Shown here: positions 31,400 through 40,400 of the stretch, piece after piece
Layout of the letters: the number at the start of each line of letters is the position of its first letter
Position numbering within the stretch: the stretch's first letter is position 1
NCBI GenBank assembly: GCA_017517685.1
Contig: JAFWYK010000004.1
Location: forward strand, 140,979-201,825
Source: Clostridia bacterium
GTDB lineage: Bacteria > Bacillota > Clostridia > TANB77 > CAG-508
DNA: 60,847 nt
Direction of reading: 5' to 3'
Made by a program: the position numbers and the translations under genes
Notes under the pieces: generated by a model
Told to the model about the DNA's origin: nothing
The model's input: the letters and a program-made list of their open reading frames with translations, nothing else
The model's database searches: none

Positions 31400-32773
31400 A
31401 TGACTAATTCTGAAATTAGTAAAAAAATAAGAGATTTAAATTCGAGAAAATCAACTGTTCCAGCAGTTAAATTACATATAGAAGTAGAAGACTTTTTAAG
31501 CAGATTAATTAGAGAAAATGGTGAAGTTGAAACAAGAGATATTAGAGAAGAAATATTAACAAATTTAATTACATACTTTTCTAAAAATAAAAAGAGCATT
31601 CAAGTACCAGTAAGTCACTATATTATAAGTTTAGCTAAAATTCAAGAAAGTAAAGGAAAACTAGCTGAGGCTAAAAAGACATTAGAATTAATTGTTGGAG
31701 AAAATGATGATAAATATAAACAATTAGTTGATGATCAAAAGAACAATAAGAATGTTAGAGATATTTTAAGAAACACAAATCTAGCAAAAGCAGAGTATAG
31801 ATATAATGTTATTAAGTTTAAATTAGGAGAGCAATCTTTTAGTGAAACATTAAAAGTCTTAAATGACATTATTGATAATACAGAACTTAATCAAGATGTG
31901 TTAGGTAAAAGAATGTCTCCATTTGAACTATTTAAACAAGAATGTTCAGAAATGGTTGATTTTGAAAGATTAGAAGTAGATATATTCCCAAGACTTGATA
32001 GTATGGTTAGAAGTGAAGGTGAAGGAAGAGAACATGATGATACAAAATATACTAAAGATTTACTTCCATCAAATAGATTAAGATTTATTAAAGAAAACTT
32101 TAAAGTTTCAAAAATATATATGGGTAAAGAAGAATTTACAGGATATTTATTATTTGAATTTGAAGATGCGGATTTAATTATTGCAGAAAAATTCTGGGAT
32201 GAAAATAAAGAAGGAAAAATAAGAGTTGCAACAGAAAATGCAACATATATTTTACCAAAAGATGAGTCTGTAGAATTAATTAAAAAATCAAAATCAGAAA
32301 TTACATCATTGGCTAAAAATAATGATAGAATACAAAAAGCAAATCACTATTCTAAACCAGAAGATGAAAATTTCTCAAGTACATATTATACAAATCTAAA
32401 AACAAAGTTTAATAAAGCTATAGGATATGAATATTTTAAAATTAAACCAACTGCTAAAAAACCAAAACTTGGAGATGGTAAAAAATATAGAGGTTCTGGT
32501 AAATTAACACCAAAAGTTAAAACAGCAAAAAGTAACACAGAGCCAAAAGAAAATCAAGAAGCAAAACAAGAAGAAAAACCAAAATCATATGAAGAGATGT
32601 CAAAAGATGAATTAATTCAAGTAATTTTATCGCTTCAAGTAGAACTTTCAGAAGCAACTGGTAAATTAAAAGAAGCAATAGCATTAAAAACAGATACAAA
32701 AGCTTTTTCTGAAAGAGTAATTAGATTAATGGGTGAAGTAGAAAAAGTAGATAAAATGTTACAAGAAAGATAG
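31400..32773 (+). CDS. Unknown 457-aa protein with a Lys/Pro linker and a C-terminal coiled coil
   Basis: I start at the second ATG (31400), nine bases after AGGGGG, since the first ATG touches the binding site. Residues 1 to about 250 are helical and could be a TPR-like repeat region (HYIISLAKIQESKGKLAEAKKTLELI). A mixed domain follows (about 245-300, with VSKIYMGKEEFTGYLLFEFEDADLIIAEKFW), then a basic Lys/Pro/Thr linker (about 355-395) and a C-terminal coiled coil. There is no membrane segment or catalytic motif. A 67-aa coiled-coil protein is encoded nine bases downstream. Family unknown. Confidence 0.75.
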   Translation: MTNSEISKKIRDLNSRKSTVPAVKLHIEVEDFLSRLIRENGEVETRDIREEILTNLITYFSKNKKSIQVPVSHYIISLAKIQESKGKLAEAKKTLELIVGENDDKYKQLVDDQKNNKNVRDILRNTNLAKAEYRYNVIKFKLGEQSFSETLKVLNDIIDNTELNQDVLGKRMSPFELFKQECSEMVDFERLEVDIFPRLDSMVRSEGEGREHDDTKYTKDLLPSNRLRFIKENFKVSKIYMGKEEFTGYLLFEFEDADLIIAEKFWDENKEGKIRVATENATYILPKDESVELIKKSKSEITSLAKNNDRIQKANHYSKPEDENFSSTYYTNLKTKFNKAIGYEYFKIKPTAKKPKLGDGKKYRGSGKLTPKVKTAKSNTEPKENQEAKQEEKPKSYEEMSKDELIQVILSLQVELSEATGKLKEAIALKTDTKAFSERVIRLMGEVEKVDKMLQER

Positions 32774-32782
32774 GAGATAGAT

Positions 32783-32986
32783 ATGGCTGAAAAAGATGAA
32801 ATATTAAGCATCTATGGAAAAGTGAAAGATGGAAGGCTTGAACTTGAAGACTTATCTAAAGAAGAACTAGTAAATGTTCTTAAATTATATAAAGAAGAAA
32901 TATCGTTAGTAAAAAATAAATTAGAAGAAGAACGAAAAGAAATTAAATCAATTAATGATGAGATTTCTAAAAAAATGAATAATTAA
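32783..32986 (+). CDS. Small coiled-coil protein
   Basis: 67 residues, entirely charged and helical with heptad-like spacing (EEISLVKNKLEEERKEIKSINDEISKK). It follows the 457-aa protein by nine bases, with GGAGAT as binding site. Its DLSKEELVNVLKLYKEEISLVK resembles EMSKDELIQVILSLQVELSEAT near the end of the 457-aa protein, so it probably arose from, or binds to, that tail. Function unknown. An imperfect terminator-like hairpin follows at about 33001-33034. Confidence 0.65.
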   Translation: MAEKDEILSIYGKVKDGRLELEDLSKEELVNVLKLYKEEISLVKNKLEEERKEIKSINDEISKKMNN

Positions 32987-33055
32987 TTAATTATTAATAA
33001 AGAGGTCTTTGGATTTAAATATCTAAAGATCTTTTTTTGTTTACTTTACATAATG

Positions 33056-33084
33056 TTGAAAAACGTTATAAAGTGTGATATAAT
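33056..33084 (+). promoter_or_regulatory. Promoter of the 318-aa GC-richer gene
   Basis: TTGAAA (33056-33061), 17 bp ending in GTGTGA, TATAAT (33079-33084). The same -35 and a GTGTG just before the -10 occur at the cassette promoter at 45390-45418. Confidence 0.7.
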
Positions 33085-33124
33085 AGAATCTGGATTTTAC
33101 AAATATATTCCAAGGAGGGCTTTT

Positions 33125-34081
33125 ATGGCTTATAAATGTACTATCCATCGGAAACTGAATTTTGCGCTAATTCAGCACACCATATTGAACTTAGGAGTTA
33201 CGATCGGTGAATCCGCGGCGAGAAATGGTATGCCAGAAGATGCGTTTATAGATGAGTTGAAAAGATGTATTGGCCAAGCAAAGTTTAAAAAACTTGAAAA
33301 GGCAAGTAAGCTCAACGAAGACGCAAAGCAAAAGAAGGAAGAAGATGGCCACAAGGATGTGACAGCAATTACAACAAGCAAAGAAAACACGGAGGTTAAT
33401 GGAATGACAGGTGGTAAGAAGACAGAAAACGAAGCAGGAAAAGGCGGTAACTCCGCAAAGCAGGCAATGAGTGTTCAGGAGAACATTCGAAACCTTGAGA
33501 CACAGCTTGCAAAAGCAAAAACTCATGCTGACAGTAGAAAGGGTCTTGCAGAATCTGCAGAAGCACTTATGCATGTTGCAGAAGCTGAAGTTAACACGGC
33601 AAATGAAAATGTAGAAGCGGCTGAGAAAATGCTTGCTGATGCAAAAAATGTGCTCAAGGCGGCTGAAGAAAAGCTTGCAGCGCAGAAGAAAAAGTATGAA
33701 ACTCACGTTGCAGAAAAAACTGTGGCAGAAGAAGATGTTAAGGCGAAGGAAGCAGAATTAGAGAGAGTCAAGAATACAGTTTACTTGATTGCATCTAGCT
33801 ATTCCGGAGTTATCCCTGAAGGAGTAAGACTTGTGTCTACTTATTCAAGTACAAGATTCAAGTCTGAGGTACAGCAGGGCACAGAACTTTACAATGATCC
33901 TCCATATGATTATATTTACACACACAATTTCAAGAGCGTCGACCACTTTAAGTGGACGATTGATTATGCGAAGCTCTGTGTAAAATATCATAAGGAAGGT
34001 AAGCCGATGGTAATGCTCGTGAGTGATCAGAAGACCATTGAGTTCCTCAAGTTCCAGGGCTTAGACGTAAAAGCAAAATAA
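33125..34081 (+). CDS. Unknown 318-aa coiled-coil protein in a GC-richer single-gene cassette
   Basis: The ATG at 33125 follows AGGAGGG by six bases; an upstream ATG overlaps the promoter. Residues 1-60 hold HRKLNFALIQHTILNLGVTIGESAARNGM, possibly a small nucleic-acid-binding helix bundle. Residues about 90-225 are an Ala/Glu/Lys-rich coiled coil with heptads, and the final ~95 residues form a globular region (VYLIASSYSGVIPEGVRLVS ... KPMVMLVSDQKTIEFLKFQG). No membrane segment. GC content and codon use (GGC, CTC, AAG, GAG) contrast with all neighbours. It has its own promoter and terminator and no related gene beside it. Family unknown. Confidence 0.75.
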   Translation: MAYKCTIHRKLNFALIQHTILNLGVTIGESAARNGMPEDAFIDELKRCIGQAKFKKLEKASKLNEDAKQKKEEDGHKDVTAITTSKENTEVNGMTGGKKTENEAGKGGNSAKQAMSVQENIRNLETQLAKAKTHADSRKGLAESAEALMHVAEAEVNTANENVEAAEKMLADAKNVLKAAEEKLAAQKKKYETHVAEKTVAEEDVKAKEAELERVKNTVYLIASSYSGVIPEGVRLVSTYSSTRFKSEVQQGTELYNDPPYDYIYTHNFKSVDHFKWTIDYAKLCVKYHKEGKPMVMLVSDQKTIEFLKFQGLDVKAK

Positions 34082-34097
34082 GGCAATGGAAAAAAAT

Positions 34098-34120
34098 AAG
34101 GGTGCACACTGTGCACCCTT
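34098..34120. terminator. Hairpin between the 318-aa gene and the convergent repressor gene
   Basis: AAGGGTGCAC / GTGCACCCTT, a perfect 10-bp stem with a three-base loop. T-rich sequence follows on the plus side and TTATTTTTTT on the minus side. Confidence 0.85.
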
Positions 34121-34129
34121 AAATCATTT

Positions 34130-34696
34130 TTAAATGTAAACTCTACCAATTATTTGGAAATCATCTTTTGGTGTAACTGTCATATCACGTTCTTCTCTGT
34201 GATCAGCTCTTAATATAAATCTGTCTTTTTTATAAAGTAATCTACGAATAAAATAATCTCCATTTAATTTGAATAATCCAACAGCTCTATTTTCAATTGG
34301 AGCGTTAATTTCAACGAATGCATATGAACCTTCTTTAAACATTGGCTCCATAGCATCATCAGGAATTTTATATGCAAATGATGCATTTGAAAAATCTGGA
34401 GGACAAGAGATGTATTCATCAATTTTTGAAATTGCTGGTATTTGGTTATATGAAATATGATTTAAATAACCGTATTCTAATTGTTCTTCAGTTAATTCTT
34501 TATCATATGTATACAATAATTGTTGATATGGAACTTCTAAAGCATTACAGATTTCTTTTAATGCTTTGTGACTTGGATTTCTTTCACCTTTTTCAATGTG
34601 TGTAAGATGTCCGATGTTAATATCTGTTTGTTTTGCAAGTTGTGTTTTAGTAATTCCTTTTTCTTTTCTAATTTTTGAAATCATGTTTCCTATCAT
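34130..34696 (-). CDS. XRE-family repressor with a degenerate S24 peptidase-like domain
   Basis: A 188-residue regulator. Residues 1-65 are a Cro/CI helix-turn-helix (ISKIRKEKGITKTQLAKQTDINIGHLTHIEKGERNPS). Residues about 105-188 match the LexA/CI cleavage fold (FAYKIPDDAMEPMFKEGSYAFVE ... VGLFKLNGDYFIRRLLYKKDRFILRADH). The catalytic Ser expected after the GD in GDSMEP is Ala (DDAMEP), and the Lys expected before RL is Arg (IRRL), so self-cleavage should be lost. The fold may remain as a dimerisation or sensor domain. It is monocistronic and not next to phage genes, so it may be a domesticated repressor. Confidence 0.87.
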   Translation of the reverse strand: MIGNMISKIRKEKGITKTQLAKQTDINIGHLTHIEKGERNPSHKALKEICNALEVPYQQLLYTYDKELTEEQLEYGYLNHISYNQIPAISKIDEYISCPPDFSNASFAYKIPDDAMEPMFKEGSYAFVEINAPIENRAVGLFKLNGDYFIRRLLYKKDRFILRADHREERDMTVTPKDDFQIIGRVYI

Positions 34697-34903
34697 TTTT
34701 TAAACCTCACTTATTTTATTTTTTAATTATTAAAATAATTTTTAACTTTTGTATGTTTGCCATAAATCATAAAGTCAAATCTATTCTAAAGTTATTATAT
34801 ATTTAAATTATTTTATTGTCTAGAGTTCGAAAAAAATATTGCACAAAAAATGAGTATATGGTAAGATTTTTATGTGTAATATAATTAGGAGGAATACGTT
34901 TAA

Positions 34904-37085
34904 ATGTCAGCATCTAAAAAGAAAAAAGGAAAAAATAATCGGTAGTCAAAATGTCAAAAGCGAATACGGATTAAAGAGCGAAAATAAGGTAAAAGTAGAT
35001 GTTAAAGGTTCTCAAAATATTACTTCAAAAAATGAGATGTTTATACCAAAACATATATTAGAAAAACATGAACATGAAGTTGATGAAAATGAAGGACTAG
35101 AAGTTGTTATTGGTGTAAAACAAGAAATTAAAGAAGATGTAATTGAAAAACCTATTATAGATGAAGAGAATACACCTGAAGAAAAATTAGAAGTTGAAAT
35201 AACAAGAATAGAAGAAAAAGAGGAAGAAACTGTACCTGAAGTAGAAGAAGTTATTCAACCAGAAGTAGTAGATGAAAAAGAAGAAGTTATTCCAGAGCAA
35301 GTATATCAAGAAGAAGTAATTGAGCTTCCAGATGATGTTGAACTTGTTGAAGAAAAAGAAGAAATAAAAGAAGAACCCAAAAAAGAGAAGAAACCTAAAA
35401 AGAATAAAAAATCTGAAGACAAAAGTAATAAACCAGTAGTACAAAAAGATAAATCTGTTTTAAATCCAGATGAAAAACCAGAATACGTTAAAGAAATGAT
35501 TGAAAACAGGAAAAGACGTACTAAAAAGTTTATAATTATTTCAGTTTTAGCTGTTTGTGTGGTTTTATTTTCAACATTATTTGCGATTATTAATCTAAGT
35601 AATACGAATTTTATAAGTGGCATAAAGCTACATGGGATAGATATATCAAATAAATCAATAGATGAAGTAAGAACAGTTTTAGAAGATATTACAAAAACAG
35701 AATTAATACCAGAAATTAAATTAATTCATGGAGATTATGAAGCAACAGTTCTTTCAGAACAAATTGAGTTTAAATACAACTTAGAAGAGTCGCTTCAAGA
35801 AGCATATGATGTAGGTAGAAATGGTAATATTATTCAAAATAACTATGCTATAATTTTTAGTAAATTATTTGGAAAAGATATTGAGCTTGATTATTCATAT
35901 AATGAAGAATTATTAGATAGTATAGTAGAAGATATTAATTCAAAATTACCAGGAGTTGTTATTGAACCATCTTATTATATAGAAGATGCTAAATTAATTA
36001 TTGCAAAAGGAAAAGATGGATTAACAATTAGAAAAAATGAGTTAAAAGCAAATATTATTTATGAAATTGTACATAGAGATTATGAAATGATAAAGGCTAA
36101 TAAACATGATACAAGACAAATGTTACCTATTAGCAATGTTCATGCAAGTAAAATTGATATGGATAGAATTTATAAAGAAGTATATTCTCTTCCACAAGAT
36201 GCATATTTTGAACTTGATCCATATCAAATTTATCCAGATAAAGATGGTATAGATTTTGAAATATCAATAGAAGATGCTAAAGAGATGCTTAAAGAAGATA
36301 AAGAAGAATATATAGTTCCATTAAAGATAACAAAAGCAGAAAAAACATTAAATGATTTAGGAACAGAAGCATTCCCATATTTAGTATCAGAATTTACAAC
36401 AAAATATGATGCAAGTAATAGAAATAGAAGTACAAATCTTCAAATTGCAGCTGATAAAATTAATGGTTTAGTATTAATGCCAGGAGAGACGTTCTCATTT
36501 AATAAAACTGTTGGAAAAAGAACTGTTGAAGCTGGATATAAAGATGCTAAAATATATGCAGATGGTGGTGTAGTTGATGGTCTAGCAGGAGGTATTTGCC
36601 AAATATCATCAACATTATATAATGCAGTTCTGTTAGCAAATCTAGAAATTGTAGAAAGAAGAAATCATACATTTACAACTTCATACTTACCAGCTGGTAA
36701 AGACGCAACAGTTGTATATGGTGTAACAGATTTTAGATTCAAAAACACAAGACAATATCCAATTAAGTTAGAAGCTTCAGTAAAAAATGGTATAGCTGAA
36801 TTTAAGATTCATGGTATGGAAGAAGAAAAAGAATATGAAATAAGAATATTACCAGTTAGAACATCTTCTATTCCATTTAAAGTAACATACGAGGAAGACC
36901 CAACATTAATGCCGGGACAAGAAAAAATTGTTCAAGCAGGGCATGCTGGATATAAAGTAACAACTTATAAAGAAGTTAGATATAATGGCCAAGTGGTATC
37001 AAAAGATGTTATCTCAAGTGATACATATAGTCCAATGAGAACAATTAAAAAAGTTGCTCCAGGAATGGCTCCACCAGTACAATAA
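34904..37085 (+). pseudogene. VanW-family membrane protein with G5 domain, frameshift near its start
   Basis: About 725 residues. Order: short Lys-rich start, a long acidic tail (Glu/Val-rich, to about 190), one membrane helix (FIIISVLAVCVVLFSTLFAII), a peptidoglycan-binding-like region (GIKLHGIDISNKSIDEVRTVLEDI), the VanW domain (FSTKYDAS-type FTTKYDASNRNRSTNLQIAA ... GGGICQISSTLYNAVLL, here AGGICQISSTLYNAVL), and a C-terminal G5 domain. The ATG at 34904, with AGGAGG and a TTGCAC/TAAGAT promoter, reads MSASKKKKGKNNR and then stops at 34943. The long frame starts one base later. Removing one A from the A runs between 34916 and 34936 joins the two. The alternative start at 34872 precedes the predicted transcription start. 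I call it frameshifted, with a sequencing insertion as a real possibility. Confidence 0.8.
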
Positions 37086-37106
37086 AAAATAAATTATATA
37101 AAATTA

Positions 37107-37138
37107 AAAACCCGATAAACTAAAGTTTACCGGGTTTT
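37107..37138. terminator. Bidirectional terminator after the VanW gene
   Basis: AAACCCGATAAACT / AGTTTACCGGGTTTT with one mismatch and a short loop. T runs lie on both sides. Confidence 0.85.
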
Positions 37139-37146
37139 ATTTATAA

Positions 37147-37977
37147 TTATTTTGTTATTTTGCTTTCTTCAACTAATTCTTCATAGAAACCAATTTGTGT
37201 TGCAGTCATATATGGTGTTAATAATGAAGATAATGTGTACATTACAACTATTGATGCAGATGGGTTAAATATGAATGTAAGAACGTAAGCAATTCCTATT
37301 AATATTACATAGTGTAAGAAAGATAAACCAATTAAGAAATATTTTCCTTTGTTACCTTTCATAAGAGTTTTTGTGTTATCTAGAACTTCTTTAGAGCTTA
37401 ATTCAATGTTATCAGTAAGAACGAAATTATATGTAGCATAATTTAAATTAATTATTACATAAAAGATTCCAGCGATTAAAGAAATAACTCCTGAAACAAT
37501 TATTACAGACATTGATGGTGTTGGTAAACCAGTTAAATCAATGTCGCTAGATAATGTAAATAGTTCAGGTAAATAAGATAGACCATAAAGCAATGTTAGT
37601 GTTACAAATACTGAAATTGAAAGTATAAGAATGAACATTGGTAGGAATAATCTTAAGAATAATTTAAATGATGTTGCCCAAACTGGTTTTACATTTCTAA
37701 ATGCTTCAAGTAAGAAATCTAACATTTTAAAGTCTTCATTACGAACGGCTTTTAAAGTAATTTTAGTTGTACCAAATACTAATAAAAGATCAATTGCAAT
37801 AAAAACTAAAAGTATAACTAAAGTTAATATGTCATTTTGAAATGTTGTTTCAACAAATGTTGATATACTTGTTAAAACAAAAGCAATTAATGAGTATGCA
37901 AGGAACATACCAAACAATCTAGGGTATACTCCGGCAAGTTTAACTTTAGCGTCTTTTTTTAATTCACTAATTGTCAT
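37147..37977 (-). CDS. DUF975-like integral membrane protein
   Basis: A 276-residue protein with about six hydrophobic helices. It begins MTISELKKDAKVKLAG, the usual basic opening of DUF975 proteins, and then alternates long helices with short loops. There are no conserved polar residues that would suggest catalysis or transport chemistry. DUF975 members have no assigned function. The gene has an AGGAGG site and its own promoter region. The HD-GYP gene 44 bases upstream is on the same strand, so the two could be cotranscribed. Confidence 0.7.
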   Translation of the reverse strand: MTISELKKDAKVKLAGVYPRLFGMFLAYSLIAFVLTSISTFVETTFQNDILTLVILLVFIAIDLLLVFGTTKITLKAVRNEDFKMLDFLLEAFRNVKPVWATSFKLFLRLFLPMFILILSISVFVTLTLLYGLSYLPELFTLSSDIDLTGLPTPSMSVIIVSGVISLIAGIFYVIINLNYATYNFVLTDNIELSSKEVLDNTKTLMKGNKGKYFLIGLSFLHYVILIGIAYVLTFIFNPSASIVVMYTLSSLLTPYMTATQIGFYEELVEESKITK

Positions 37978-38020
37978 AGTTTGCCTCCTAATATATTTTA
38001 ATTTGAATTTCCTTCAAATT

Positions 38021-39061
38021 TTAATGACTTCTTTTTATTGCAGCAATTAAATGATATTCTGTATTTAAAATATCTAAAAATATTTGTGCAATTACTGGAT
38101 CAAATTGAGTACCTGATTTTGTTTTAAATTCATTTTTTACATATTCAAGATCAAGTTCACCTCTGTAAGAACGTCTAGATGTCATTGCATCGAATGAGTC
38201 AGCTACAGACACAATTCTAGCTAAGAAAGGAATGCTTGAATCTTGAAGCCCGTATGGATAGCCTTTACCGTCATATCTTTCATGATGATATAGAACTATT
38301 GGGATAATATTTTCAAATATTGCAGCATTTGATAAAATATTTTTTCCTATAACAGGATGATTTTTTATTTCAGAATACTCTGCATCTGTTAATTTTCCAT
38401 TTTTTAAAAGTATGGCATCAGAGATACCTATTTTACCAATATCGTGGAATAAACCACCAATTTTTAATGTATTTAAATCTTCATTTGAAAGACCTAATTT
38501 TTTTCCTATTAAAACAGAATATGCAGAAACTCTATCAGAGTGACCGTGAGTATATCTGTCTTTTGCTTCAACTGTATATCTTAAAGTTTCGATACTTTCT
38601 AGATAAGCTTTTTCAAGTTTTTCTTTTGACTCTATAAGTTCATCATTAATATTTTTAATGATTTTCATTTGATCAATTGATTTAACAGCAGCTTCAACAA
38701 ATAATGGAAGTTGTTCTAATTTATCATCTTTTTCACAATATCCTTGAACTGAAAGTGCTTTTAAATCTTTAAGTGGGATTGTTAGTTTTTGACTATTAAT
38801 TAATAAAATTATATAAACATTTTCGTCTTTTTCTCTAATAGATTTTAACATTTCAAGTTTTGATTCTGTGATAGTAGAAAAATCAAGAATTAAAATATCA
38901 AAAGAGGTTGAATCTATTTCCTTTAATGCAGATTTTAATGTTTTAAATTCTGTTAAGCTGTATTTAGATGAACGTACCATCTTTTTTAAAGCATCTTGAA
39001 TGCTTGTACCATTTTCAACAGCTAAAATTTTATAATTACTTGAGTCTAATTTATTATTCAT
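38021..39061 (-). CDS. Response-regulator-like protein with HD-GYP phosphodiesterase domain
   Basis: A 346-residue protein. Residues 10-130 have a receiver-like fold with the phosphoacceptor Asp in DILILDFSTI and a Lys near GYCEKDDK. The usual acidic pair at the first strand is reduced to one Glu (LAVENG), so phosphorylation may be altered. Residues about 165-320 are an HD-GYP domain: HSDRVSAYSVLIG, GLFHDIGKIG, HPVIGKNIL, LYHHERYDGKGYP and SVADSFDAMTSRRSYR. HD-GYP enzymes hydrolyse cyclic di-GMP (some cyclic GMP-AMP). The metal-binding residues are all present. Start after AAGGAG. Confidence 0.9.
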   Translation of the reverse strand: MNNKLDSSNYKILAVENGTSIQDALKKMVRSSKYSLTEFKTLKSALKEIDSTSFDILILDFSTITESKLEMLKSIREKDENVYIILLINSQKLTIPLKDLKALSVQGYCEKDDKLEQLPLFVEAAVKSIDQMKIIKNINDELIESKEKLEKAYLESIETLRYTVEAKDRYTHGHSDRVSAYSVLIGKKLGLSNEDLNTLKIGGLFHDIGKIGISDAILLKNGKLTDAEYSEIKNHPVIGKNILSNAAIFENIIPIVLYHHERYDGKGYPYGLQDSSIPFLARIVSVADSFDAMTSRRSYRGELDLEYVKNEFKTKSGTQFDPVIAQIFLDILNTEYHLIAAIKRSH

Positions 39062-39227
39062 ATAAACTATAAATCTCCTTTATTATATCAATAATATTAT
39101 ATCTTTTTTTGGCTAATAAGTAAATATTTTTTAGTATATAAGTAAATTAATATATATAGTATATAATATCTAATTTTTGGAAAAATATTTGTAATTAAAA
39201 AGTGTTTAAAAAAGGAGAAGCTCGTTT

Positions 39228-40358
39228 ATGTATTATGGAGAAACAAGTAGGAGAAAAATGGAAAAAGTATGGGTAACAGTGTTTATGTGTGCAACATTAA
39301 TATTTTTATGGATGTTAATGCTTAAAGTAGATTTTATAAATAAGAATAGCGAAAAAGAAAGTTATAAAGCGGAAAAACTTTCCACAAATTATGAAGAAAA
39401 TGTGGAAAAAGATAGGAATAACACAAGCGAAAGAAGTATTATTGAGGATGCTTCAAAAAGTGTTGTTGGAATTTCAAAATTAGAAAATAGTGGTATAGCT
39501 TTTTATGCAGATGATAAAAATTTAATTGGAGTAGGGAGCGGTGTTTTAATTTCAGAAAATGGATATATATTAACGAATGAACATGTCGCAGGGAGTAAGT
39601 ATAGTAATGTATATGTGACTTTAGAAAATGGTGCAAAATATAATTCAAATGTTATATGGTCTGATACATCACTTGATCTTGCTATAATAAAAATTCCAGG
39701 CGAAAATTTTAATTATTTAAATTTAGGTGATTCAGATAGGATATTTCTTGGTGAAAACGTATATGCAATTGGAAATCCAATAGGTGCTGAATTTCAAAGG
39801 ACAGTAACTAAAGGAATTATAAGTGGGAAAAATAGGACAATTAAAATAGTTGAAAATGATAAAGAAATGTATATGGAAGACTTAATTCAAACAGATGCGA
39901 CAATTAATAATGGAAATAGTGGTGGTCCATTAATTAATGATAATGGTGAGCTTTTAGGAATAAATACAGTGAAAATTTCAGGTGTAGATGGAATAGGTTT
40001 TAGTATTCCAATAAATATTATAAAACCACTTTTAGAATTGCTTGAAAAAGATGGGAATATACCAGAATCATATTTGGGAATATATGCTTTTGATAAAGAA
40101 GTAATACCATATCTTAAATCCGATTTAAAATTTGATAAAGGAATATATGTTGTAAGTATAGATAATCAAGAATCATTGTCTGGTGGAAATATAATGGTAG
40201 GGGATATTATAGAAAAAGTAGATGGTATAGAAGTAAATAAAATGAATGAACTCAGAAAGATTATTTATACAAAAAAGCCAGGAGAATTAGTAAAGCTTGA
40301 GATAAATAGAAATGGACAGCATATAGAAATTGAATCTAAAATAAAGTCAAAAAATTAA
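39228..40358 (+). CDS. HtrA/DegP-like serine protease with PDZ domain
   Basis: A 376-residue membrane-anchored protease of envelope quality control. One N-terminal membrane helix (about 12-31) is followed by a linker and a chymotrypsin-fold domain. The triad is His in ILTNEHVAGS, Asp in DTSLDLAIIKI and Ser in NNGNSGGPLIN. A C-terminal PDZ domain (about residues 280-370) contains YLGIYAFDKE and GDIIEKVDGIEV. Length and layout are those of HtrA/HtrB/YyxA of Bacillota. The start ATG has AAAGGAG. It is divergent from the HD-GYP gene, with a 166-base shared promoter region. Confidence 0.93.
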   Translation: MYYGETSRRKMEKVWVTVFMCATLIFLWMLMLKVDFINKNSEKESYKAEKLSTNYEENVEKDRNNTSERSIIEDASKSVVGISKLENSGIAFYADDKNLIGVGSGVLISENGYILTNEHVAGSKYSNVYVTLENGAKYNSNVIWSDTSLDLAIIKIPGENFNYLNLGDSDRIFLGENVYAIGNPIGAEFQRTVTKGIISGKNRTIKIVENDKEMYMEDLIQTDATINNGNSGGPLINDNGELLGINTVKISGVDGIGFSIPINIIKPLLELLEKDGNIPESYLGIYAFDKEVIPYLKSDLKFDKGIYVVSIDNQESLSGGNIMVGDIIEKVDGIEVNKMNELRKIIYTKKPGELVKLEINRNGQHIEIESKIKSKN

Positions 40359-40364
40359 AATAAA

Positions 40365-40391
40365 AACCGCTTAGCTTTTAGCTAAGCGGTT
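40365..40391. terminator. Bidirectional terminator between htrA-like and AAA+ genes
   Basis: AACCGCTTAGC / GCTAAGCGGTT with a five-base loop; AT runs on both sides. Confidence 0.88.
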
Positions 40392-40400
40392 AAATGTTTA

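Noticed and set aside
35187..35623. Minus-strand ORFs rich in Phe/Ser opposite the acidic region of the VanW protein.
   Set aside because: They are complements of Glu/Lys-rich codons, have no start signals, and lie in a real coding sequence.
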